Assembly: GCF_014643635.1 (NCBI RefSeq) | Contig: NZ_BMJV01000007.1 | Coordinates: 71,736-135,735 of the forward strand | From: Salipiger pallidus | Lineage (GTDB): Bacteria > Pseudomonadota > Alphaproteobacteria > Rhodobacterales > Rhodobacteraceae | DNA length: 64,000 nucleotides | Direction: 5' to 3' | Part shown: positions 39,208 through 48,070 of the stretch, in pieces | Position numbering within the stretch: position 1 is the first letter of the stretch | Layout: each line of letters starts with the position of its first letter | Program-made: the position numbers and the translations under genes | The notes under the pieces: model-generated | Databases searched by the model: none | What the model saw: only the letters and a program-made list of their open reading frames with translations | What the model was told of the DNA's origin: nothing

Positions 39208-40739
39208 AGAAGATCCCCGGTTTCGGCCTCGAGTTCCAGCGGCACCGCGGGCACGACGAGGTCATCCACGGACAACGGCCCCGACGGGCGCGCCAGCCGG
39301 TTGCGGACCACCCAGTGCAGCCGGTTCGAAGCGCGGGTGATGGCCACGTAGGCGAGCCGCTTCCACAGCGGCTGCCCCGCCTCGAGACGGTTCATGCGGG
39401 CGGCCACGAAGAGATCGGGAGCGAACACCTGCACGTCGGGCCATTGCGAGCCCTGCGCCTTGTGAATGGTCACCGCCGCCCCGTGCAGGAAGGTGGCCCC
39501 CATGCGGGCGGCATAGGGGATGAAGGGCTCTTCCTCGTCGGGCTTCTCGATCTTGACGATCGAGGCGGCGGACAGCTGCGGGTCTGGTGCGCCCATGACA
39601 TGCAGGCGCGAAAAGCCCGGCTTGCGCCCCGGCCCGAGATAGATCACCTGCGCGCCCTTGATGAGGCCCCGTGCCTCGAGATCCAGGCGCTTCTTGCGGT
39701 GCTTGAGCGGCAGCTCGAGCCCGTCGCAGATCAGCGGCTCGCCGGGCAGCAGCTCGGTCTCGGGGGCGCCATGCACGTTGCGGAAGGCGTTGATCAGCCG
39801 GATGCGTGTGGCATTGCGCCAGACCAGTACCGGCGAGCGCGCCATCAGGTCCACCTCGACCCGCTGTGCCAGCACCACGCGGTCATCCTCGCGCGATTTT
39901 TCCTCCACGAGTCGCTCGAAGGCCGCGAAGTCGATGTCCGGATCGGAAAGCGCGTGGGCAAGGTCGAGGATCGGGTTGTCCGCTTCCTGCCGGTGGATGC
40001 GGCTCAGCTCGAGGCTGTCTTCCTCGGGGATCGCGTCAAAGACCATGCGGCCCGACTGGTTGACCGGGGCCAGCTGCGCCGGGTCCCCGAACAGCACGAG
40101 GTTGGGAAAGATCTCCTTGAGGTCTTCGAACTGCTTGTCGTCGAGCATCGACGCCTCGTCCACGAAGCCGATGTCGAGCGGCTCTTCCCGTCGCTTCCAG
40201 CCGGTGATGAAGTCGCTCCCCCGGGCGCCTGCGGCGGCCAGCGCGGCGGGCACGGACTTGTGGGTCTGATAGGCCGCAAGGGCGCGGTCCAGCGCCTCGG
40301 GCGACAGGTCCTCGATCTCGGGCTTTTCCACGTTACCCATGAGCCATTCGGCGATCTGCTCGTAGAGCGGGTCATAGACCGGCGTATAGATGATGCGGTG
40401 GATCGTGGTGGCCGGCACGCCGCGCATGCGCAGCACGCTGGCGGCCTTGTTGGTGGGGGCAAGCACGGCAAAGCTGCGCTTTTCCTTGCTCTTGCGACTC
40501 TCGTAATCGCCCGAGACGATGTCGGCCCCTGCTTCGCCAAGCGCCTTGCACAGCTCGGACAGCAGCAGCGTCTTGCCCGAGCCCGCCTTGCCCATCACCG
40601 CCATAACCTGTCCCGGCCCGTCATGCGCAGGTTCGGTGTGCCCGTCGCTGAGATGCACGCCTGCGTCGGCGAGCATGTCGGCCACGCGGTCCCAGGCCTC
40701 GGCCTGGTCGTCGGAGAAGGTCACTGCGGGAAGCGTCAT
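39204..40739 (-). CDS. RecD-like superfamily 1 DNA helicase/ATPase
   Basis: 511 residues. SF1B motifs: Walker A MAVMGKAGSGKTLLLSELCK, motif Ia-like APTNKAASVLRMRG, Walker B GFVDEASMLDD, motif III LFGDPAQLAPV and the C-terminal UvrD_C_2 KAQGSQWPDVQVF with YVAITRASNRLHWV. It is a stand-alone RecD-like enzyme without RecB/RecC partners and lacks a long N-terminal RecD2 domain. Role probably in repair or replication fork processing (inference). It is upstream of and overlaps the thioesterase. Confidence 0.88.
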   Translation of the reverse strand: MTLPAVTFSDDQAEAWDRVADMLADAGVHLSDGHTEPAHDGPGQVMAVMGKAGSGKTLLLSELCKALGEAGADIVSGDYESRKSKEKRSFAVLAPTNKAASVLRMRGVPATTIHRIIYTPVYDPLYEQIAEWLMGNVEKPEIEDLSPEALDRALAAYQTHKSVPAALAAAGARGSDFITGWKRREEPLDIGFVDEASMLDDKQFEDLKEIFPNLVLFGDPAQLAPVNQSGRMVFDAIPEEDSLELSRIHRQEADNPILDLAHALSDPDIDFAAFERLVEEKSREDDRVVLAQRVEVDLMARSPVLVWRNATRIRLINAFRNVHGAPETELLPGEPLICDGLELPLKHRKKRLDLEARGLIKGAQVIYLGPGRKPGFSRLHVMGAPDPQLSAASIVKIEKPDEEEPFIPYAARMGATFLHGAAVTIHKAQGSQWPDVQVFAPDLFVAARMNRLEAGQPLWKRLAYVAITRASNRLHWVVRNRLARPSGPLSVDDLVVPAVPLELEAETGDLL

Positions 40740-40790
40740 GGCGCGGACCCTAAAGCGGCGCGCGGGCGAGGGCCAGATGCGATCTGCGCG

Positions 40791-42077
40791 TCACTGCGCG
40801 AGGAAGGGCACCGGCAGCCCGAAGAACTGCGCCAGCAGCACGAAGTTGAGGCCCAGCACCGCGACCGTCCCAAGGACCGCCGCCCAGCGCAGCAGCGGCC
40901 CCAGTGCGTAGTCCCCCATTACGTCGCGGCGCGACACGAAGTGGATCAGCGCCAGCATGGGCACCGGCAGCGCGATGGACAGGATCACCTGGCTGAGGAC
41001 AAGCGCCTGCGTGGCGTCCACCCCGGCCAGCACCACCGCGAAGGCGGGGGCCATGGTGACCAGCCGCCGAAGCCAGATCGGCACCCGGAAATGCAGGAAG
41101 CCCTGCATGATCATCTGCCCCGCCATGGTCCCCACGACCGAGCTCGAGATCCCCGAGGCGATGAGCGAGACAAGGAACACCCCCGCCGCCGCCGACCCCA
41201 GAAGCGGGGTCAGCGTGTGATAGGCCGTCTCGATCTCGGCCACCTCGGAATGGCCCCGGTGGAAAGCGCTGGCGGCCATAATCACCATTGCCATGTTGAC
41301 CAGCCCCGCGACGGCAAGGGCCACGACCACCTCGGTGTTGGAAAAGCTCAGCACCCGGCGGCGGTCGGCCTCGTTGCGGATGGTGACCCGGTTCTGGGTG
41401 AGGCCGGAATGCAGGTAGATGGCATGCGGCATGACCGTGGCCCCGATGATCCCCACGGCGATGGTCAGCGCGGCGGCATCGGGCAGGTTCGGCGTGAGCA
41501 GCCCCGCCCCCGCCTCGCCCCATGCCACGGGGGCGATGAGCAGCTCGATCAGGTAGCACAGGCCGATGACCCCCACCATCGCCCCGATGATAAGCTCCAT
41601 GGGCCGGAAACCCTGCCGCTCGAACACCAGCAGGCCGTAGGTGACGATGGCGGTCACCCCCATGCCCCAGATGAGCGGCATGTCCATGAGCAGCGCAAGC
41701 CCGATGGCTCCCCCGAGAAACTCCGCTAAGTCAGTGGCCATGGCGGCGATCTCGGAAACCGCCCACATCACCCAGACCAACGGGCGGGGCAGGTGATCGC
41801 GGGAAAGCTCGGCAAGGTTGCGCCCCGTCACGATCCCCAGCCGCGCGGACAGCGCCTGGAACAGCATTGCGATGAGGTTGGCCACCAGCACCACCCAAAG
41901 CAACTGGTAGCCATAGCCAGCCCCTGCCTGGATGTTCGTGGCGTAATTGCCGGGGTCCATGTAGGCGATCGAGGCGATGACCGCCGGCCCCACGAACAAA
42001 AGTCGCGCTCTGATGCCATGGCGCTGCCCGGAGAGGACGGCGGCCATGCCGAGGCGGGCTTTGTCGGTGCTGGACAT
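40791..42077 (-). CDS. mntH: Nramp-family Mn2+/Fe2+ transporter
   Basis: A 428-residue proton-coupled divalent metal importer with about 11 membrane helices. The metal-site motif AYMDPGNYATN in helix 1 and the helix 6 motif GATVMPHAIYLHSGLTQNR are both intact. ATG 42077 with GGAAGGACCAGCACCC upstream is preferred to the earlier in-frame ATG at 42161. No MntR or Fur box is evident. It is downstream of luxI on the same strand after 160 bases. Confidence 0.95.
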   Translation of the reverse strand: MSSTDKARLGMAAVLSGQRHGIRARLLFVGPAVIASIAYMDPGNYATNIQAGAGYGYQLLWVVLVANLIAMLFQALSARLGIVTGRNLAELSRDHLPRPLVWVMWAVSEIAAMATDLAEFLGGAIGLALLMDMPLIWGMGVTAIVTYGLLVFERQGFRPMELIIGAMVGVIGLCYLIELLIAPVAWGEAGAGLLTPNLPDAAALTIAVGIIGATVMPHAIYLHSGLTQNRVTIRNEADRRRVLSFSNTEVVVALAVAGLVNMAMVIMAASAFHRGHSEVAEIETAYHTLTPLLGSAAAGVFLVSLIASGISSSVVGTMAGQMIMQGFLHFRVPIWLRRLVTMAPAFAVVLAGVDATQALVLSQVILSIALPVPMLALIHFVSRRDVMGDYALGPLLRWAAVLGTVAVLGLNFVLLAQFFGLPVPFLAQ

Positions 42078-42237
42078 GGGTGCTGGTCCTTCCTGCGTCC
42101 GGGCTCGCGCGGGTGCGCGGGATGCAGGGGCCATCAATAGCCTGCGGGCCGTGGATGGCAATGCGGCACGCAGGCATCGCGGCGGGCAACCTCCGGGGCT
42201 GCCCGCCGCACAGGCAGAGAGCCTCTGGCGGCGTTTC

Positions 42238-42906
42238 TCAGGCGGCGACGGACGGCATAGCCTGCTGAGGGCCGACAGGCGCGGCCATGGCCGGGGTCAC
42301 CGAACCGAACGCCGCATCGAACCACGCGCGGGATTGCGCGAGGCTGATGCCGGCGCTGGCGCTGACGCGGGCCTGCGCTTCGGGGGTGAATTCCCACAGC
42401 CCCACCGAGATCCGCTCGCGCCCCTCGCCTTGCGTTCCCAGCACATCGGGCGAGGCACCGATGCGCTTGTAGATGCGCACCATCCGGGCGTCGAACACCC
42501 CGAGGTAATGGCGCACGCCAAAGCCCTGCATGATCTCGCCCCCCGCCAGCATCAGCGCAGCGGCAGCGCCCGGGTCGGTGTCGCGGGCAAGGCAGAAGCG
42601 GGTGCATTCCCAGATCGCCGGGCTTTGGATGCGCACTCCGTCCGTCAGGTGCAGGAAATGGTCATTGACCATGCAGCCCTCGACCGTGGGCAACAGCCGC
42701 ATGGAACCGCCATGGCTGCCGTCCGTCTTTTCCCAGATCACGTAAAGCGGGTTCCTGTCGTCGTATTCGTCGCGCTCTTCGCCATCGGCACCGACCCGCA
42801 CGTCCCAGCCAAGCCGGGTGCGGAACTGGTCCGCCCGGTCGAGGAACATGCTGCGGGCAAGCTGCGGAAAGGCGTGAAGCTGGTCTGCATAGAGGTAGCG
42901 GATCAT
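42238..42906 (-). CDS. Acyl-homoserine-lactone synthase (LuxI family)
   Basis: A 222-residue autoinducer synthase that makes an acyl-homoserine lactone from SAM and acyl-ACP. The invariant residues are in register: R24, F28 and W34 in the first helix region, then the E-x-D-x2-D cluster (E44, D46, D49) and R70 in GGSMRLLPT, followed by WECTRFCLARD. The C-terminal 25 residues are Ala/Pro-rich and extra. Acyl chain length cannot be predicted. A LuxR gene lies 215 bases upstream on the same strand, so it is likely part of a feedback loop. Confidence 0.95.
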   Translation of the reverse strand: MIRYLYADQLHAFPQLARSMFLDRADQFRTRLGWDVRVGADGEERDEYDDRNPLYVIWEKTDGSHGGSMRLLPTVEGCMVNDHFLHLTDGVRIQSPAIWECTRFCLARDTDPGAAAALMLAGGEIMQGFGVRHYLGVFDARMVRIYKRIGASPDVLGTQGEGRERISVGLWEFTPEAQARVSASAGISLAQSRAWFDAAFGSVTPAMAAPVGPQQAMPSVAA

Positions 42907-43018
42907 TGGCGTGTCTCCCGTGTCGTTCGATGGGAGAAGCCTGCAGATGCATGATTAAACCGGTTTTCCGACCCCGCGCGGTGCGGTTAAGCAAGGCCGC
43001 GCGCAACGCACGGACGCC

Positions 43019-43032
43019 TTACCATGGGGTAA
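43019..43032. promoter_or_regulatory. Inverted repeat upstream of luxI
   Basis: TTACC-ATGG-GGTAA is a 5+5 dyad, 113 bases before the luxI start. It does not match the classical lux box. It could be an operator for the adjacent LuxR protein or chance. Confidence 0.3.
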
Positions 43033-43121
43033 AACGGCGCGAAGGCCCTGTGCCGCTGGGACTGGATGGCATGTTGACGGCCCTATGGCGGTCGGGACCG
43101 GAGTTGCGGGGAGGCGCCACC

Positions 43122-43865
43122 TCAGACGACGATCAGCCCCCGCGACAGGGCACGCGCAACGGCATGGGTGGTGTTCATTGCCCCCAGCTTGAACCGCGCG
43201 CTTTCGATGTAGACCCGCAAGGTGTGCTCAGAGATCGACAGCGCCTCTGCCACCTGCGCACGGCTGTTGCCCACCGCCAGCAGCGTCATCGCCTCGATCT
43301 CGCGCGGGCTGAGCGGCTGCGCCGGTTCCGGCTGGCGACCCGGTTCAAGCTCGAGCGCTTTTTGATTGAAGTAATGGGCAAGCAAGATGAGATCGCCGCG
43401 GTTCTGGCTGGTGAAGTCATCCCACGTGTCGTCGTCGCAGGCGTGATTCACGGTGAATAGCGCAAACTGACCATTGGGGCCGCGAAGGGGAACCGAATAC
43501 CCTTGGTTGCCAAGCCCGTGCGCCATGGCGTCCCGATGGAACGCGCGGGCGGCTCTCGATGACCAGTCGAGCTGCTTCCAGTCCACCGGGTGGAAATGCT
43601 GGTAGCACCCCTGGATGACCGGGTCGATCCGCAGGTAGCCCTTGTCGATATAGCGCTGCACCCACGCGGGATCATAGGTGCCGCAGCCGTATTGCTCGCC
43701 GTCGGCACTGACCCAATGGTAGATTAGGTGCCTGATCCTCAGCTTATCGCGAAAGTTTTCGCTGACCGCCTGCAGCTGTTCGCGCCGTTCGGCGCGATCA
43801 AGCTCTTCCAGAAACCCTCCTGTCGAGGGGTTGCTCTCCACAACGCCCAAAGCCCGTTCCTTCAC
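43122..43865 (-). CDS. LuxR-family autoinducer-binding regulator
   Basis: A 247-residue quorum-sensing regulator. The autoinducer-binding domain keeps the conserved residues in YDPAWVQRYIDKGYLRIDPV and FHPVDWKQLDW, and the C-terminal LuxR HTH is LSPREIEAMTLLAVGNSRAQ with VAEALSISEHTLRVYIESAR. No ATG is available: the frame opens with GTG 43865, while TTG 43850 has AAGGA 7 bases upstream and may be the true start. Its 5' end overlaps the 65-residue gene by 68 bases if GTG is used. It is upstream of luxI on the same strand. Confidence 0.93.
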   Translation of the reverse strand: MKERALGVVESNPSTGGFLEELDRAERREQLQAVSENFRDKLRIRHLIYHWVSADGEQYGCGTYDPAWVQRYIDKGYLRIDPVIQGCYQHFHPVDWKQLDWSSRAARAFHRDAMAHGLGNQGYSVPLRGPNGQFALFTVNHACDDDTWDDFTSQNRGDLILLAHYFNQKALELEPGRQPEPAQPLSPREIEAMTLLAVGNSRAQVAEALSISEHTLRVYIESARFKLGAMNTTHAVARALSRGLIVV

Positions 43866-43995
43866 CCCACGACGTCAGCTCGACCCTTGCCACAAGCTCA
43901 ACCGCGTCCAGCTGCTCGGCAAGGGCGTCGAGATCGTTGGACCGCGCGAACTTCTTCAGATCGGTCAGGACGTCGATGATCCAGTCATGTCGCAT
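43798..43995 (-). CDS. Small hypothetical protein upstream of luxR
   Basis: 65 residues beginning MRHDWIIDVLTDLKKFARSN, then DLDALAEQLDAVELVARVEL. ATG 43995 has GGAAAAGGCTCATC directly upstream, a good ribosome-binding site. The first 40 residues look like a real helical protein; the last 20 (GFGRCGEQPLDRRVSGRA) overlap the luxR 5' end in another frame and look incidental. Function unknown; position suggests co-expression with luxR. Confidence 0.6.
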   Translation of the reverse strand: MRHDWIIDVLTDLKKFARSNDLDALAEQLDAVELVARVELTSWGEGTGFGRCGEQPLDRRVSGRA

Positions 43996-44142
43996 GATGA
44001 GCCTTTTCCGGAGTGAGTTAACAAAGCGTTAAGAGAACAATAGCAAGTCCGGCCGGCCCCTGAATACTCGCGCATTCCCCCTCCCCGGAACTGGCGAGGG
44101 CCGGATTTCGAAGCGCCTGAAGGCAAACACCCCTCCCCCGCG

Positions 44143-44182
44143 CAAAACAAAGCCCGCGAGTCGCTGTTGCGATTCGCGGGCC
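44143..44182 (-). terminator. Terminator after ccr
   Basis: On the minus strand GCCCGCGA-A-TCGC pairs with GCGA-C-TCGCGGGC (one mismatch) around an AACA loop, followed by TTTGTTTTG, 34 bases after the ccr stop. Confidence 0.88.
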
Positions 44183-44214
44183 GAGATGGCGGGGGCCAGG
44201 CGGCAGCGGTGCTC

Positions 44215-45501
44215 TTAGCTGCGGGCGGTCAGTGCCTCTTCGAAGGTGCGCAGGCCAACCTTGGGGGCTTGCACCAGCACTGACATGTTGCCGGGCTTAT
44301 GCTGATTGCGCAGCATCTTCATGTGGGCTTGGGGGATCTGATCCCATTCGAAGACCTCGGACATACATGGATCAAGCCGCCGCTCGACCATCAGCCGGTT
44401 GGCCGACGCCGCCTGCTTTAGGTGCGCGAAGTGCGAGCCCTGAAGGCGCTTCTGGTGCATCCACATGTACCGCACGTCGAAGGTGCAGTTGAAGCCGGTG
44501 GTGCCGGCGCAGATCACGACCATGCCGCCCTTCTTGCAGACCAGAGTGGAGACCGGGAAGGTGCTCTCGCCCGGATGCTCGAACACCATGTCGACGCTCA
44601 CGCCCTTGCCGGTGATCTCCCAGATCGCCTTGCCGAACTTACGCGCCTCTTTCAGCCATTCGTTGTACTCGGGCGTATTGACCGTGGGCAGCTGGCCCCA
44701 GCAGTTGAAGTCCTTGCGATTGATGACCCCCTTGGCGCCAAGGCCCAGCACGAAATCGCGCTTGTCCTCGTCCGAGATCACCCCGATCGCATTCGCGCCC
44801 GCGGTGTTGATGAGCTGGATCGCGTAGGAGCCAAGCCCCCCCGACGCGCCCCAGACCAGCACGTTCTGGCCGGGCTTGAGTTCGTGCGGGTGATGGCCGA
44901 ACAGCATCCGGTAGGCGGTGGCAAGCGTCAGCGTGTAGCAGGCGCTCTCTTCCCATGTCAGGTGCTTGGGGCGCGGCATCAGCTGCTGTGCCTGAACGCG
45001 GGTGAACTGGCTGAACGAGCCGTCGCCGGTCTCGTAGCCCCAGATCCGCTGGGTGGGCGAGAACATCGGGTCGCCGCCGTTGCATTCCTCGTCGTCGCCG
45101 TTGTCCTGGTTGCAGTGGATGACGACCTCGTCCCCGACTTTCCAGTTGGTGACCTTATCCCCCACGGCCCAGACAATGCCCGATGCATCGGACCCGGCGA
45201 TATGGAACGGATCGCCGTGCACGTCGAAGGGCGAAATCGGAATACCGAGTCCGGCCCAGACGCCGTTGTAGTTGACTCCGGCGGCCATCACGAGAACCAG
45301 CACCTCGTGACTGTCGACCTGCCAAGTGTCGACCACTTCCTTCTGGAACGACTTGTCCGGCTCGCCGTGACGCTCGCGGCGGATGGCCCACGCGTACATC
45401 TTCTTGGGCACGTACCCCAGAGGCGGCATCTCGCCGATCTCGTAGAGGTCTTTTTCGGGCGCATCGTAGGGCGCGATCCCGGTCTGCGTATCCAAAGCCA
45501 T
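44215..45501 (-). CDS. ccr: Crotonyl-CoA carboxylase/reductase
   Basis: A 428-residue zinc-independent medium-chain dehydrogenase that carboxylates and reduces crotonyl-CoA to ethylmalonyl-CoA with NADPH, the key step of the EMC pathway for acetate assimilation. Features: PLGYVPKKMYAWAIRRERHG, AAGVNYNGVWAGLGIPISPF, HIAGSDASGIVWAVGDKVTN, the NADPH site VLVWGASGGLGSYAIQLINT and VFEHPGESTFPVST. Length matches Ccr (about 430). ATG 45501 is chosen; six extra residues upstream (RKEAPM) lack support. It is divergent from ecm, the pathway mutase. Confidence 0.97.
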   Translation of the reverse strand: MALDTQTGIAPYDAPEKDLYEIGEMPPLGYVPKKMYAWAIRRERHGEPDKSFQKEVVDTWQVDSHEVLVLVMAAGVNYNGVWAGLGIPISPFDVHGDPFHIAGSDASGIVWAVGDKVTNWKVGDEVVIHCNQDNGDDEECNGGDPMFSPTQRIWGYETGDGSFSQFTRVQAQQLMPRPKHLTWEESACYTLTLATAYRMLFGHHPHELKPGQNVLVWGASGGLGSYAIQLINTAGANAIGVISDEDKRDFVLGLGAKGVINRKDFNCWGQLPTVNTPEYNEWLKEARKFGKAIWEITGKGVSVDMVFEHPGESTFPVSTLVCKKGGMVVICAGTTGFNCTFDVRYMWMHQKRLQGSHFAHLKQAASANRLMVERRLDPCMSEVFEWDQIPQAHMKMLRNQHKPGNMSVLVQAPKVGLRTFEEALTARS

Positions 45502-45927
45502 CGGGGCCTCCTTCCTCAAGCGATCCGTGTGCGGATCTTTGTCCTCTCCGCGACGCCGCGACGCAGAATCGCGGGCCGTCTAAAGGGGAGATAAACTTGG
45601 AGACGAAACAATGCAACTCCAACTAAGGTCGTTTTTGTAATTTTATGACCGAGCGGATGCAGAAAAATCCAGAGACCTGCCAGTCACACCGTGACTTCAG
45701 GCGTTTCGCGCATGTCATTGAAGCAAAATACACGTTCTGCGCGGCTTCACGTCACGCATACGCGCATCACGATCCTATTCTGGCGATGACCGCCGCGAAA
45801 CGCCCCGAAAGTCGCAACGTCGCCGCAGCGCGGCGAATTGACGAGACACATTATTTCCAATATCACCCATTCAGCGCAACATGATTGCCCCATCATATTC
45901 CTGCTTTTGTAGAGGGAGCCCGACGTC
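45502..45927. promoter_or_regulatory. ccr/ecm divergent promoter region
   Basis: 426 bases without a gene. It holds GTCAC-ACC-GTGAC (45683-45695), a perfect 5+5 dyad, and TCGCCGC-AGC-GCGGCGA (45820-45836), a perfect 7-base stem. Two short ATG frames exist but resemble chance translation. A shared regulator of the EMC genes may bind here (inference). Confidence 0.5.
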
Positions 45928-47892
45928 ATGACCGAACCGAACCGCGACCGCCCCTGGCTGATCCGCACCTATGCCGGCCATTCGACCGCAGAGGCGTCGA
46001 ACGCGCTCTACCGGAGCAACCTTGCGCGCGGGCAGACCGGCCTGTCGGTGGCCTTCGACCTGCCCACCCAGACCGGCTATGACAGCGACCACATCCTCGC
46101 TCGCGGCGAAGTCGGCAAGGTCGGCGTTCCAGTCTGCCACCTGGGAGACATGCGCACCCTGTTCGACCAGATCCCTCTCGAGCAGATGAACACCTCGATG
46201 ACGATCAACGCCACCGCACCGTGGCTGCTGGCGCTTTATATCGCCGTGGCCGAGGAACAGGGTGCCGATGTCACCAAGCTTCAGGGCACGGTGCAAAACG
46301 ATCTCATCAAGGAATATCTCAGCCGGGGTACCTATATCTGCCCACCCAAACCGTCGCTCAAGATGATCGGAGACGTGGCCGAGTATTGTTATGCCAATGT
46401 CCCGAAATGGAACCCGATGAACGTGTGTTCCTATCACCTTCAGGAGGCCGGCGCGACGCCTGAACAAGAGCTGTCCTTTGCCCTCGCCACCGGCATCGCG
46501 GTGCTGGACGAATTGCGCCCCCGCGTCGATCCCGCGGATTTTCCGGCGCTGTGCGGGCGGATTTCCTTCTTCGTCAACGCGGGCATCCGTTTCGTGACCG
46601 AGATGTGCAAGATGCGCGCTTTCGTCGATCTCTGGGACGAGATCCTAGCGACGCGCTACGGCATCGAGGACCCCAAGTTCCGCCGCTTCCGCTATGGCGT
46701 GCAGGTCAACAGCCTTGGCCTGACCGAACAGCAGCCCGAAAACAACGTCTACCGCATCCTTATCGAGATGCTTGCGGTGACCCTGTCGAAAAAGGCCCGC
46801 GCCCGCGCCGTGCAGCTGCCTGCCTGGAACGAGGCGCTTGGCCTGCCCCGCCCCTGGGATCAGCAGTGGTCCATGCGCATGCAGCAGATCCTGGCCTACG
46901 AAACCGACCTTCTGGAATATGGCGATCTCTTCGACGGCAACCCGGCCGTGGATGCCAAGGTCGAGGCGCTGAAGGATGGCGCTCGCGCCGAGCTGGCCAA
47001 TATCGAGGCGATGGACGGGGCCATCGGCGCGATCGAGTACATGAAGGCCCGCCTTGTCGACAGCAACGCCGAGCGCCTGAACCGCATCGAGAAAAACGAG
47101 ACGATCGTGGTCGGAGTCAACAAGTGGACCGAGGGCGAGAAATCCCCCCTCTTGGGCGAGGACGGTGGCATCATGGTCGTCGACCCGGCGGTCGAACAGG
47201 CGCAGGTCGCAAAGCTGGCCGAATGGCGAGAGGGCCGCGATCAGGCAGCGGTCGAAGCAGCGCTGGCCGACTTGCGCGCCGCCGCGAGCGAGGGGCGCAA
47301 CGTCATGCCGGCATCCATCGCGGCGGCGAAGGCCGGGGTGACCACAGGCGAATGGGCTCAGCAGATGCGCGTCATCCACGGCGAATATCGCGGCCCCACC
47401 GGGGTGTCCAAGGCGGTGAGCAACAAGACGGAGGGACTCGAGGATATCCGCGATGCCGTCAACGCTGTGTCGGACCGGCTCGGAAAACGTCTGCGGTTCC
47501 TCGTGGGTAAGCCGGGGCTCGACGGTCATTCCAATGGCGCCGAGCAGATCGCCTTCCGCGCACGCGACTGCGGCATGGAGATCGATTACGAAGGCATTCG
47601 CCTCACCCCGGACCAGATTGTCACGGCTGCGCAGAATGGCGCACATGTGGTCGGCCTGTCGATCCTGTCGGGCAGCCATATTCCACTGGTCGAGGACCTG
47701 ATGGAGCGGATGCGTGCGGAGGGGCTGGGGCATGTGCCGGTCATCGTCGGTGGCATAATTCCCGACGAGGACGCGCGCCGTCTTCTGTCTATGGGAGTGG
47801 CCAAGGTCTATACGCCAAAGGACTTCGTGCTCAACACGATCATGATGGATATCGTCACCCTCGCCGATCCCGAGGCAGTGGCTGCAGAATAA
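45928..47892 (+). CDS. ecm: Ethylmalonyl-CoA mutase
   Basis: A 654-residue coenzyme B12-dependent enzyme converting ethylmalonyl-CoA to methylsuccinyl-CoA in the EMC pathway. The N-terminal mutase barrel has RTYAGHSTAEASNALYRSNL, GLSVAFDLPTQTGYDSDH and MNTSMTINATAPWLLALYIA. The C-terminal B12 domain carries D-G-H-S-N-G (the D-x-H-x2-G cobalamin-ligating motif) in GKPGLDGHSNGAEQIAFRAR. This short form matches Ecm rather than the longer methylmalonyl-CoA mutase. GAGGGAGCCCGACGTC precedes the ATG. Divergent from ccr. Confidence 0.95.
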   Translation: MTEPNRDRPWLIRTYAGHSTAEASNALYRSNLARGQTGLSVAFDLPTQTGYDSDHILARGEVGKVGVPVCHLGDMRTLFDQIPLEQMNTSMTINATAPWLLALYIAVAEEQGADVTKLQGTVQNDLIKEYLSRGTYICPPKPSLKMIGDVAEYCYANVPKWNPMNVCSYHLQEAGATPEQELSFALATGIAVLDELRPRVDPADFPALCGRISFFVNAGIRFVTEMCKMRAFVDLWDEILATRYGIEDPKFRRFRYGVQVNSLGLTEQQPENNVYRILIEMLAVTLSKKARARAVQLPAWNEALGLPRPWDQQWSMRMQQILAYETDLLEYGDLFDGNPAVDAKVEALKDGARAELANIEAMDGAIGAIEYMKARLVDSNAERLNRIEKNETIVVGVNKWTEGEKSPLLGEDGGIMVVDPAVEQAQVAKLAEWREGRDQAAVEAALADLRAAASEGRNVMPASIAAAKAGVTTGEWAQQMRVIHGEYRGPTGVSKAVSNKTEGLEDIRDAVNAVSDRLGKRLRFLVGKPGLDGHSNGAEQIAFRARDCGMEIDYEGIRLTPDQIVTAAQNGAHVVGLSILSGSHIPLVEDLMERMRAEGLGHVPVIVGGIIPDEDARRLLSMGVAKVYTPKDFVLNTIMMDIVTLADPEAVAAE

Positions 47893-47940
47893 TCATTCGC
47901 ATCAAAAGCAGCGAATCCTCAACCCAAGAGCGAATACAGC

Positions 47941-47985
47941 CATCGGCCTCCCGTCAATTTGATGAGGGGCCGATCGCATTTTATT
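47941..47985 (+). terminator. Terminator after ecm
   Basis: ATCGGCC and GGCCGAT form the stem, with further TC/GA pairing inside, then CGCATTTTATTCTTTC. Confidence 0.75.
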
Positions 47986-48070
47986 CTTTCTTTGATGAGT
48001 TGGCGCAATATACCTTGAATTTACAGAACTCCTGAGGAATGACCGTCGCTATATTCTGATAAGGATCGAA

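Noticed and set aside
39315-41729. An 804-codon plus-strand frame across the helicase and mntH genes
   Set aside because: It spans two well-supported minus-strand genes. Composition is Arg/His/Gln/Gly-rich with no domain.
45645-45884. A 79-codon frame in the ccr/ecm gap
   Set aside because: No ribosome-binding site, random-looking His/Arg/Ala composition, and it covers the dyads likely to be control sites.
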